Below, piece after piece: positions 33,840 to 41,290 of a DNA stretch of 59,033 nucleotides (its first letter is position 1; each line of letters opens with the position of its first letter). The stretch lies in assembly GCA_021798985.1 (NCBI GenBank), contig JAJZBI010000024.1:1-59033 (forward strand), in the 5' to 3' direction. Origin of the DNA: Actinomycetes bacterium (GTDB lineage: Bacteria; Actinomycetota; Acidimicrobiia; Acidimicrobiales; Bog-793). Below the pieces are notes generated by a model, which had not been told where the DNA came from, did no database searches, and was given only the letters and a program-made list of their open reading frames with translations. The translations under genes were made by a program, and so were the position numbers.

Positions 33840-34535
33840 ACCCAGGTCATCCACGAGCAGCCGCTGGCCCACTTCCCGGTGCTGCCTGCGGCGATCCTCG
33901 ATGGCGGTGGGCACCGGACACCAGTCCTGGCCAGTGGCCCCGCATTGGCTGCGAGGTGACGATCCTCGACTTCTCTCCGGCGATGATCGAGCGTGCCGAG
34001 CAACGGCTCGCCAACGAGGCCAAAGCGGTGCGTCGGCGCGTCACTCTGATCGAAGGCCGCGGCGAGGAGGTGTCGGTGCGTTGCGGCGAGCGCGCCTTCG
34101 ACGGCGTGCTGTGCCACGGGGTGGTGATGTAGCTCGCCGACGCCCCCCTAATCGCATCGATCAGGGCGTGCGCGGCGCCCGGCGGCGTCGCCTCGCTCGC
34201 CGCGCTGAACGCGGTGACGATGGCGGTGCGTCCAGCCCTCGAGCGGCGCTGGTCGGACGCGGTCGCCGGCTTCGACGCCCGACACGGGCGCGGCGTGCTC
34301 GGCGTCGGCACGCGCGCCGACACCGTCGAGGGGCTCTCCAGTCTCCGCTCGGCGCTGGCGTCGCGCCCGAGGCGTGGCACCGGTTGTGGCTGTTCTCAGA
34401 TCTGGCCGAGCGTGCCGGGTCGCCGTTTTCGAGCGACGACCTCAAGGGGGTGGCCGCGGTCGAGCGGTTCGCCGCGAGCCGCGATCCCTCCCGGCAGCTG
34501 AGCCGCCTTTTCCATCTCCTTGGACGGCGGGCGCT
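33840..34535 (+). pseudogene. SmtA/CmoM-like SAM-dependent methyltransferase, decayed
   Basis: Motif I is degraded (AAILDGGGHRT where LDxGxGTG is expected). A shift follows, then CEVTILDFSPAMIERAEQRL, RVTLIEGRGEEVSV and FDGVLCHGVVM. A TAG replaces the next residue (usually Tyr) at 34130-34132. The same frame resumes with SLAALNAVTMAVRPALERRW and FDARHGRGVLGVGTRADTVE. A final shift gives VAPEAWHRLWLFSDLAERAG and DPSRQLSRLFHLLGRRA. At least two frameshifts and one nonsense codon rule out a product. Confidence 0.75.
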
Positions 34536-34853
34536 AGCCGACGGCGAAGCGTCCTGGGCGCGGCGATCGGCTGGCCGCCCGGGCGCCCGGACAGGTGTGC
34601 TCGGTGGCGGCGCGAACAAATCTGCAGAACATCAGCACGCGGCGCGCGAACATTCCTTGGCGCGCGTCGAGAATCCTTAGATTTCTGCTGATGATCGCCG
34701 CATCATCCCGGCGCTCCGCGGATCGTGACCACCAGACGTCCGCCAAATGCCTTGGAAGTGGCCGAATCCGTCCGTTCGTTCGCCTCAAGCCGACTCGCGC
34801 TCGTTCGGTTGGCTCTAGACTGGGCGAAAGAAGCTCGGATTGGGACGATTGGC

Positions 34854-36176
34854 GTGAGTGCGGAGCGGGACGTCTGGACGGGAGATCTGCCCGACGCCCC
34901 AGGCGCGCCAGCAAGACCGCTCATGCGGGTCGCCGATTTCCAGAGGCTCTTCCTCAGCGCGAGCAGTTCCGGGCTCGGCCAGCAGGTGTCGTTGCTCGCG
35001 CTGCCACTCGTCGCCATCCTTGGCCTGCACGCCAGCCCGCTCCAGGTCGGCACGCTGTCGGCGCTCGGGACGTTGCCCTATCTGCTCGTCGGGCTGCCGG
35101 CCGGCGCCTACATCGAGCGCGTTCGCCTCAAGCCGCTGCTCACCCTCTCGGCGTTGATCCGCGCCTGCGTGCTGACGTCGGTGCCGGTGCTCTGGGCGTT
35201 CCATCGGGTGAACATCGAGGTGCTCGACGTCGTCGCCCTGCTCGTCGGGCTGCTGTCCACCTTCTATGACATCGCCTGGCAGACCTACCTCCCCTCGCTG
35301 GTGGGCACCTCTCGGTTGCACGAGGCGAGCTCTCGCCTCACCATCGCGAACTCGGGGTCTCAGCTGTTCGGCCCCGGTCTCGCCGGCGTCTTGGTCCACG
35401 TGCTCTCGGCTCCGCTCGCCCTGCTCGCCGACGCCTTCGGCTTCATCGTGGCCGGCCTGTCGGTGCGCTCGATCAAAGCACCCGAGCCGGCACGCCATTC
35501 GGGCGATGACGATGCCGGGATGCTCCGCCGGGTCGTCGAGGGAGTCGCCTACGTCACGCGCCACGACCTGCTCCGCTGGATCGCGGTCGGGACCGGCGCC
35601 TGGAACTTCGTCGGCACGGCGCTCAACGTGGTGCTCGTCCTCTTCGAGGCGCGCGTGCTGCACTACTCGGCGGGCACGATCGGCCTCGTCTTTTTCATGG
35701 GCAACGTCGGCTACCTCATCGGCGCGCCGTTGGTTCGCATGGTCACCAGCCGGCTCGGCGTCGGCCGGACGATGCTGCTCGGCGCGACCCTCGGGGGGCT
35801 CGGTCCGGCGATCCTTCCCTTCGCCCGCGTCGGCGACGCAATGGCGGTGCTCGTTGCGGGCTGGTTCTTCCGGGCACTCGGCTCGCCCTTGTACATGGTG
35901 AACCAGCTGAGCCTGCGCCTCGCGATCACGCCGGCGGCACTCACGGCGAGGATGACGGCGACCATGAAGTTCTTCGTGATGGGGGCGATGCCGCTCGGCT
36001 CGTTCCTCGGCGGCGTGCTCGCCGGGGCGCTCGGAGACCGTCCGACCCTGTGGCTGATCGCCGCCGTCGCCGCCTGCTCGGTGCTCGCGACCGCGCTCAG
36101 CAACCTCCGACAGGTCCGCACGCCGCCCGAGCACCTCGGCCCCCCCGGCATGGTCTTCGACCCCAACCCGAGCTGA
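34854..36176 (+). CDS. MFS transporter, MFS-3/enterobactin-exporter-like
   Basis: About 440 residues and 12 helices: LLALPLVAILGLHASPLQVG, the loop GLPAGAYIERVRLKPLL (MFS signature) and FFVMGAMPLGSFLGGVLAG near the end. The group includes macrolide and siderophore exporters; substrate unknown. The start is uncertain: GTG 34854 is preceded by GGGACG; a GTG at 34725 and an ATG at 34923 are in frame. The 300 bases before it (34536-34853) hold only the tail of the decayed methyltransferase and no feature I can name. Confidence 0.85.
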   Translation: MSAERDVWTGDLPDAPGAPARPLMRVADFQRLFLSASSSGLGQQVSLLALPLVAILGLHASPLQVGTLSALGTLPYLLVGLPAGAYIERVRLKPLLTLSALIRACVLTSVPVLWAFHRVNIEVLDVVALLVGLLSTFYDIAWQTYLPSLVGTSRLHEASSRLTIANSGSQLFGPGLAGVLVHVLSAPLALLADAFGFIVAGLSVRSIKAPEPARHSGDDDAGMLRRVVEGVAYVTRHDLLRWIAVGTGAWNFVGTALNVVLVLFEARVLHYSAGTIGLVFFMGNVGYLIGAPLVRMVTSRLGVGRTMLLGATLGGLGPAILPFARVGDAMAVLVAGWFFRALGSPLYMVNQLSLRLAITPAALTARMTATMKFFVMGAMPLGSFLGGVLAGALGDRPTLWLIAAVAACSVLATALSNLRQVRTPPEHLGPPGMVFDPNPS

Positions 36177-36259
36177 GCCCGCTCGGCCACCGGCAACTCG
36201 CGCCCGCGGCCTTATGGTCCCCGCCACGGCGCGATGGGCAGGTGAGCTGCGGAGCTGCC

Positions 36260-36823
36260 CTATCGCCCGAGCTCGATGATGCGCAGGCCCGCGAGGAACG
36301 CGTCGACGTCCTGCTTGGTTCCGGACGCGGAGGCATAGAGGTCGAGCGAGCCCGATCGCATCGAGAGCGAGCCCCAGCACGGCGGGCGTAAGACGGCGCT
36401 CGCGCCGATCGGCAGCATCACCTCGTCGGCCCGATGCCCGCCGACGAGCACGGTGGTATGGGTCGCGCCGCAACTGGTCGCGGTGGCGAGTGGCGCATAG
36501 CCGGTCCAGCCCGCAAGGAGCCCATGGGGATGGTGTGTCAGCAACTCGCGAGCCAAACGGCTCGCTGCGGCTCGCTCGTTCCGTCCCGGCGCGATCGAGA
36601 CCATCGCGAGCTCGTCGGACTGGTGCGGCTCGACGACCGTCCAGGCGACCAAGGTGCCGTCCTTGCCCGCGACGGCCATGCGGTGCGCGGGGCGAGGGAA
36701 GTGCACGGACGCCTGGATCTCACCAAAGCGGTAGTCCGGGGCACCCGGGCCCGCCGCGCAGGCCGCCACCCCGATTCCGATGGCGAGGAGCAACGTGGCC
36801 GTCATGAGGAGGAAGCCCCGCAC
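36260..36823 (-). CDS. Putative lipoprotein of unknown function
   Basis: 187 residues starting at GTG. The N-terminus (RGFLLMTATLLLAIGIGVAA-C) is a type II signal with Cys 22 as likely lipidation site, though the lipobox is loose. The mature part is a compact alpha/beta domain with DYRFGEIQASVHFPRPAHRM near the start and a Cys pair later (TSCGATHT, PPCWGSL) that could form a disulfide. I recognise no family. It is convergent with the MFS gene. Confidence 0.7.
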   Translation of the reverse strand: MRGFLLMTATLLLAIGIGVAACAAGPGAPDYRFGEIQASVHFPRPAHRMAVAGKDGTLVAWTVVEPHQSDELAMVSIAPGRNERAAASRLARELLTHHPHGLLAGWTGYAPLATATSCGATHTTVLVGGHRADEVMLPIGASAVLRPPCWGSLSMRSGSLDLYASASGTKQDVDAFLAGLRIIELGR

Positions 36824-37043
36824 GGGGCTGTTTGTAGCAGCTCGGACCCGGTGCGTCGACGGTGGTCCGACGCGGGTGGCTGCGGCCAGTGACGTTGGAC
36901 CCTAGCGGTGGCGTGCGTCTCGGGTGGATCCTCAGCGCGAGGGAGGTCGGAGCGATGGGGCACGCGTCGTGTCGGACTGTGGCGGCGGACCGCCCTGGCG
37001 AGACCGGGGTGACCCGAAGGGGCGCCCGGGCGCCGCGGTGGCC

Positions 37044-37934
37044 GTGAGCGGCCCAGGCGAGCGCCGAGGGGACGAGGGCGCGGATCGCGTGCGGGAGGTG
37101 TCGCCGGCCCTCGCCCGGGCGCTGTTCGGTGACGGCGCGCCCTGGATGGGGGACTTCTCCAACCTCGCGTATGAATGGCGCCGGTTGATCGCCGAAGTGG
37201 TCGGCACCTTCCTCCTCGTCCTTGTGGCAGCCGGCTCGACGGTCGTCGGTGTGGTGAGCGGTGGGGCGGTGACCCGGCTTGCCGCCGTCGTCGCTCCGGC
37301 GTTGATGGTGATGGCGGTGATCCTCGCGATCGGAGCCGTGTCGGGCGCGCATCTCAATCCGGTCGTGAGCGTCGCCTTCGCGCTGCGCCGGGAGTTCCCC
37401 TGGCGCCGCGTCCCTGCCTACCTCTTCGCCCAGTTCGCCGGCGCGCTCGGGGCGTGCGCGTTCCTATGGGCGATGTTCGGCAAGGTCGCCATGCTCGGCG
37501 CGACGGTGCCGGGTGCCCACAGCGGCGATGTGCGGGCGATGCTGATCGAGGCCGTCCTCACCTTCGGGCTCATCACCACCATCCTCGGCACCGCCTCGGG
37601 CGCGCAGAACGTCGGTCCGCTCTCGGCGCTCGCCGTGGCGGGCTACCTGGCGCTCGCCGGCATGTGGGCGAGCCCGGTGAGCGGTGCGTCGATGAACCCC
37701 GTCCGCTCGCTCGCCCCCGAGGTCCTGCTCGGCTCGTACCGATACTGCTGGGTGTACCTCGTCGGACCGGTGATCGGCATGCTGGTCGCTGTCGCCCTCG
37801 CCTACGTGCTGCGGGGCCGGGGCGCCGACCCAGTCGCGGCGCGCGCCGCCCAGGGCAGCATCGGCACCCTCGTCCTCGAACGCCGTCGGGATCCCGGTCG
37901 ACGTGGCCCGCGCGCTGATCGCCCCGCGCGCTGA
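37044..37934 (+). CDS. MIP-family aquaporin/glycerol channel
   Basis: About 296 residues, six helices and two half-helices. Both pore motifs are altered from NPA to NPV: SGAHLNPVVSVAF and SGASMNPVRSLAPE; the selectivity-filter Arg is kept. Shape and length are closer to AqpZ-like water channels than to GlpF. GTG codons at 37038 and 37044 are possible starts, as is ATG 37146. The last ten codons run into a 16-bp tandem repeat, so the tail (GRRGPRADRPAR) is probably not native. Confidence 0.88.
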   Translation: MSGPGERRGDEGADRVREVSPALARALFGDGAPWMGDFSNLAYEWRRLIAEVVGTFLLVLVAAGSTVVGVVSGGAVTRLAAVVAPALMVMAVILAIGAVSGAHLNPVVSVAFALRREFPWRRVPAYLFAQFAGALGACAFLWAMFGKVAMLGATVPGAHSGDVRAMLIEAVLTFGLITTILGTASGAQNVGPLSALAVAGYLALAGMWASPVSGASMNPVRSLAPEVLLGSYRYCWVYLVGPVIGMLVAVALAYVLRGRGADPVAARAAQGSIGTLVLERRRDPGRRGPRADRPAR

Positions 37935-37999
37935 TCGACCCGCGCGCTGATCGACCCGCGCGCTGATCGACCCGCGCGCTGATCGACGCGCGCTGATTC
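37909..37999 (+). repeat. Tandem repeat, five 16-bp units plus a partial
   Basis: CGCGCGCTGATCGACC is repeated head-to-tail from 37909, with a first unit ending GCCC and a fifth ending GACG, then a partial. It overlaps the aquaporin stop codon and extends towards the metallo-hydrolase. Unit length 16 is not a multiple of three, so copy-number change would alter the aquaporin tail. Confidence 0.9.
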
Positions 38000-38094
38000 G
38001 CTCCGCCCGCGCTAGCCGTGGACTCGAGCGCGCCGGCTCGGGCCCGTCGTGGAATAGTGCAGCAGCAAGCGGCAGGCGGCGAGGGAGTCACGGC

Positions 38095-38931
38095 ATGGTC
38101 GAGCAGGGCGGAGCGGGCGCGGGCAGCGGGCGCGGCGAGCTACGGATCACCTGGCTCGGCCAGGCGGGCTTCCAGCTGCAGGCGGGGGAGGAGCAGGTGC
38201 TGATCGATCCGTTCTTCTCGCCCCACCCTGGGCGCGCCTATGCACCGCGGCCCGACTGGGGAGCGCTCGCTCGCACCACCGTCGTGCTGTGCACCCATGA
38301 GCACGAGGACCACCTCGATGTGCCTTTCCTAGTCCAGCTCGCCGAGACGGGGGTGCGTCCGGCCGTGATCGTGCCCGCGCCCGTGCGCAGCGCCGCGGCG
38401 AGCGCCGGCATCGAGGCGGCCGTGTTGCTCGGCGCCGAGCCGGCGCGTGCGCTCGAGCGCGGTGGCGTCGTCGTCCGTCCCGTCCCCGCCTACCACGGCC
38501 GGGGCGGCGACGAGCCCGTCGCGTACGGCTTCAACCACGCCACCGACGCGTCCGGCGCGGTCCGCTACCTCGGCTACGTCGTCGAGCTCGGCGGTGTGCG
38601 CGTGTACCACTCGGGCGACACCCTCGCATACCCCGAGATGGCCGAGATCTTGCGGGCGCTCGAGCCGGACGTGATGCTGCTGCCGATCAACGGCCGCGAC
38701 TTCATGCGTGAGCGCACGGGTTGCGTCGGCAACCTCAATGAGGACGAGGCGGCGTGGCTGTGCGCCGAGGTCGGGTCGCGCTATGTGATCCCGATGCACT
38801 ACGACGCGATGGGGGACAACCTCGGCGACGTCGGTCGCTTCGTCACTGCGTTGCGGGCGAGTGCTGCCCCGGTCACAGCGGTCGTACCGGCGCGCGACGT
38901 CCCCGTCGACCTCCTCGTGCGCCGCGTCTGA
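38095..38931 (+). CDS. UlaG-like metallo-beta-lactamase-fold hydrolase
   Basis: 278 residues. ITWLGQAGFQLQAGEEQVLI opens the fold; CTHEHEDHLDVPFL is the HxHxDH zinc motif; VYHSGDTLAYPEM and YVIPMHYDAMGDN supply the remaining ligands. The layout matches the ascorbate-6-phosphate lactonase (UlaG) group and its many uncharacterised relatives. In the cytoplasm it would hydrolyse a lactone or phosphodiester. It stands alone, convergent with the histidine kinase. Confidence 0.85.
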   Translation: MVEQGGAGAGSGRGELRITWLGQAGFQLQAGEEQVLIDPFFSPHPGRAYAPRPDWGALARTTVVLCTHEHEDHLDVPFLVQLAETGVRPAVIVPAPVRSAAASAGIEAAVLLGAEPARALERGGVVVRPVPAYHGRGGDEPVAYGFNHATDASGAVRYLGYVVELGGVRVYHSGDTLAYPEMAEILRALEPDVMLLPINGRDFMRERTGCVGNLNEDEAAWLCAEVGSRYVIPMHYDAMGDNLGDVGRFVTALRASAAPVTAVVPARDVPVDLLVRRV

Positions 38932-38940
38932 GGGAGGGCT

Positions 38941-40059
38941 TTAGGGCGCGCCGGGCGCGCGTGGGCTCAAGGGGAGCTCCAGGGAGAAGCATGCCCCGTG
39001 TCCCGGGCCCGATGAGGTGGCGGTGAGGCTGCCACCGTGCGCCTCGGTGATGGCGCGGGCGATCGTGAGGCCGATCCCGGTGCCCGGCCCGCCGGGGTTC
39101 GACCCCCGCCAGAAGCGCTCGAAGACATGGGCGAGGTCCTCGCTCGTGAGGCCGATCCCGCTGTCGCGGACCGTGAGCGTCGCGCCCGTGGCGGCCCGTC
39201 GCACCGCCACCTCGACGACCCCTTCAGCAGGCGTCGCCCGGAGGGCGTTGCCGAGCAGGTTCGTCACGACCTGCACGAGTCGCTCGGCGTCGGCGTCCAC
39301 CACGGTTGCAGATGCGGCGTGCACGTGCAGGCTCACGCCCTTGTCCTCGAACTGGGGGGCGAGGCGCCGCGCCGCCTTGTCGGCAAGCGTGGTGAGGTCG
39401 ACGGGCGCACGCCGCAAGCTGAGCGCGCCCTCTTCGGCGCGCGAGAGCGCGGCGAGGTCGCCGCTCAACCGCTCCAGGCGCCCGGTCTCCTCGAGGGCGG
39501 ACGCGAGCATCGGGCCGTCGGGGGCGATGACCCCGTCGAGCGCCCCTTCGAGCATCCCGCGCAGCGTGGTGACGGGTGTCCGCAGCTCGTGGGCGAGGTC
39601 GCCGATGAGGCGCGTGCGCCGGCGCTCGGTCGCTGCCAGCGCCGCCGCCAGGCCGTTCACGTCCTCGGCGAGCGCGGCGAGCTCGGGCTCGCTCGGCGGG
39701 CGGACCCGCTCGTCGAAGTGCCCGGCCGCAAGGCGCCGGGCCGCCGCGCGCACGGCGTCGAGCGGGCGGAGGATGTGGCGGACGGCGAGCGTGGCGATGA
39801 GCGCGGCGACGCACAGCGCTGCGCCGACGCCGATCAGCAGCGACCAGTTGAGCGCGGAGACCAAGGTGGCGTGGGGGATCGCGTTGGCACCGGCGCGCCC
39901 AAGCCCGAGCCCTCGACCCTGTCGCCCGAGATCCCGGCCGAGGAGATAGGGGTCGAGGAGCCGCACGGCGAGGACGACCGTCGTGGCACCGATCAAGATC
40001 ACGAGCGCGTAGGAGCCGACCAGGCGGGCCCGCAGTGTGGGGCGGTGGCGCGCGCTCAC
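38941..40059 (-). CDS. Two-component sensor histidine kinase
   Basis: 372 residues: transmembrane helices at about 13-32 and 76-98 around a short extracytoplasmic loop, HAMP (RHILRPLDAVRAAARRLAAG), HisKA with the phosphorylated His in DLAHELRTPVTTLRG, and HATPase with NLLGNALRATP, VRDSGIGLT and GTGIGLTIARAI. It is EnvZ-like. The sensor loop is only about 40 residues, which suggests sensing in or near the membrane, as in kinases that respond to peptides through a partner ABC transporter. GTGA overlap with the response-regulator gene. Confidence 0.92.
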   Translation of the reverse strand: MSARHRPTLRARLVGSYALVILIGATTVVLAVRLLDPYLLGRDLGRQGRGLGLGRAGANAIPHATLVSALNWSLLIGVGAALCVAALIATLAVRHILRPLDAVRAAARRLAAGHFDERVRPPSEPELAALAEDVNGLAAALAATERRRTRLIGDLAHELRTPVTTLRGMLEGALDGVIAPDGPMLASALEETGRLERLSGDLAALSRAEEGALSLRRAPVDLTTLADKAARRLAPQFEDKGVSLHVHAASATVVDADAERLVQVVTNLLGNALRATPAEGVVEVAVRRAATGATLTVRDSGIGLTSEDLAHVFERFWRGSNPGGPGTGIGLTIARAITEAHGGSLTATSSGPGHGACFSLELPLSPRAPGAP

Positions 40060-40757
40060 GGCCGCCCCGGCTCGACGAGGCGGTAGCCGACGCCACGCAC
40101 CGTGCCGATCGCCTGGGGCGCCTCGGCGTCGTCGCCAAGGGCGCGGCGGAGGCTGGAGATGTGGACGTCGACGACTCGCTCGTCGCCGAAGAAGTCATAG
40201 CCCCACACCTGCTCGAGCAGCTGGCGCCGCGTGAAGACTCGCCCGGGCGATGACGCCAGTGCGCACAAGAGGTCGAACTCGAGTGCCGAGAGCACGATCG
40301 GCTGGCCGTCGCGCCGGACCTCGCGACGTCCGCGATCGATGTGCAGCGCACCGAGCTCGATGATCTCCTCCTCGCCACCGCTCGGCTGGCGCCGGCGACG
40401 CAGCACGGCGCGGACCCGGGCCGAGAGCTCTCGGGGGCTGAAGGGCTTGGTCACATAGTCATCGGCGCCGAGCGAGAGACCGAGCAGCTTGTCGACCTCC
40501 TCGGTGCGCGCCGAGAGGACGATGACGTAGACCGACGAGCGCTCCCGCAGCCGGCGCAGGACCTCGAGGCCATCAAGGCCAGGAAGCATGAGGTCGAGCA
40601 CGATCACGTCGGGCGGCAGGCGCTCTGCGGCGGCAAGCGCGGCCTCGCCGGTCGCGGCTTCGAGGACGACGAAGCCGTCCGCCTCGAGGTAGGCGCGAGC
40701 GACCTGGCGGATCTTGTCCTCGTCGTCGACGAGGAGCACGACCGGTTCAGGATCCAT
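40056..40757 (-). CDS. OmpR/PhoB-family response regulator
   Basis: 233 residues. The receiver domain has VVLLVDDEDKIRQVARAYLE, the phospho-acceptor in VIVLDLMLPGLDGLEV, and YVTKPFSPRELSARV with the conserved Lys. The winged-helix output domain has VLSALEFDLLCALASSPGRV and VDVHISSLRRALGD. The ATG has GGGAGGAGGG upstream. Cotranscribed with the histidine kinase. Its likely targets are the neighbouring ABC transporter and secreted peptide genes, inferred from position. Confidence 0.93.
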   Translation of the reverse strand: MDPEPVVLLVDDEDKIRQVARAYLEADGFVVLEAATGEAALAAAERLPPDVIVLDLMLPGLDGLEVLRRLRERSSVYVIVLSARTEEVDKLLGLSLGADDYVTKPFSPRELSARVRAVLRRRRQPSGGEEEIIELGALHIDRGRREVRRDGQPIVLSALEFDLLCALASSPGRVFTRRQLLEQVWGYDFFGDERVVDVHISSLRRALGDDAEAPQAIGTVRGVGYRLVEPGRP

Positions 40758-40775
40758 CGTCCCTCCTCCCTGCCG

Positions 40776-40805
40776 GCCGGGCCCCGCCCAAAGGCGGGGC
40801 CCGGC
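40776..40805 (-). terminator. Strong GC hairpin between peptide gene and two-component operon
   Basis: GCCGGGCCCCGCC and GGCGGGGCCCGGC pair perfectly over 13 bp around a CAAA loop, just after the peptide gene's stop. There is no U-run, so it may be an actinobacterial-type (tail-less) terminator or a processing/attenuation structure that lowers read-through into the regulator operon. Confidence 0.6.
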
Positions 40806-40822
40806 GGACTGATCAACGATGT

Positions 40823-41131
40823 TCACCGCAGCCAGTGCCACTGGCTTCCTGTGCCATCGAGCGGCCGCACGCCGGTCCGTGTCCCGTCGGTGGGACCGGA
40901 CGCGTGGTGGTACCCGCCGGGGACCGCGGCCGACGCGCGCGGCGCCACGGCGCCGTGCAGGGCGCGCCCGCCGGTGCCGTCGCGAAGATGCAGGCGCTGC
41001 TGGTCGCCGGTGCAGGTGCCCGGGCCGGGGCTGGTGCCGGTCACGCTCGCGGCGCTGGCGACGCCAACGGGCACGAGCGACATCGCGGCGAGCCCGGAAG
41101 CAACGATGCCGTAGCGAAGTCCTCTCCTCAT
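40823..41131 (-). CDS. Small secreted peptide/protein of unknown function
   Basis: 102 residues. ATG with AAGGAGG eight bases upstream. Clear signal peptide: basic MRRGLRYG, hydrophobic core to residue 24, and cleavage site ASA-ASV near 27. The mature 75 residues are Gly, Arg, His, Thr and Pro-rich with a single Cys (GPGTCTGDQQRLHLRDGTGG), ending in GSQWHWLR. No family recognised. It lies between a MacB-like ABC transporter gene pair and a two-component system, all on the minus strand, and is bounded by palindromes upstream and a strong hairpin downstream. Confidence 0.7.
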   Translation of the reverse strand: MRRGLRYGIVASGLAAMSLVPVGVASAASVTGTSPGPGTCTGDQQRLHLRDGTGGRALHGAVAPRASAAVPGGYHHASGPTDGTRTGVRPLDGTGSQWHWLR

Positions 41132-41144
41132 CTTGTCCACCTCC

Positions 41145-41176
41145 TTGCACGACTTGTCGTGCAATGACATTGCACG
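41145..41176. promoter_or_regulatory. Two overlapping palindromes upstream of the peptide gene
   Basis: TTGCACGA-CTTG-TCGTGCAA (41145-41164) and CGTGCAATG-A-CATTGCACG (41158-41176) share their middle arm, giving three alternating copies of the half-site TTGCACG/CGTGCAA. The first also forms an mRNA hairpin overlapping the Shine-Dalgarno sequence by two bases. Either protein binding or alternative RNA folding could control the peptide gene. Confidence 0.65.
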
Positions 41177-41290
41177 CCACTCGCATCAAGGTTCGACCAT
41201 CGCCACGATGAAGCTTTCGTGTTGGGCGCTGCGGGGCCCCTTGGCCGGCCTTGGGGCCGCCGGGGCCGACGCGGCAGGCCGAGACGGCGC

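Noticed and set aside
37909-37999. Replication origin iterons or binding array
   Set aside because: The units are GC-rich, immediately follow a coding tail, and no replication protein or AT-rich segment is near. A simple tandem duplication is enough.
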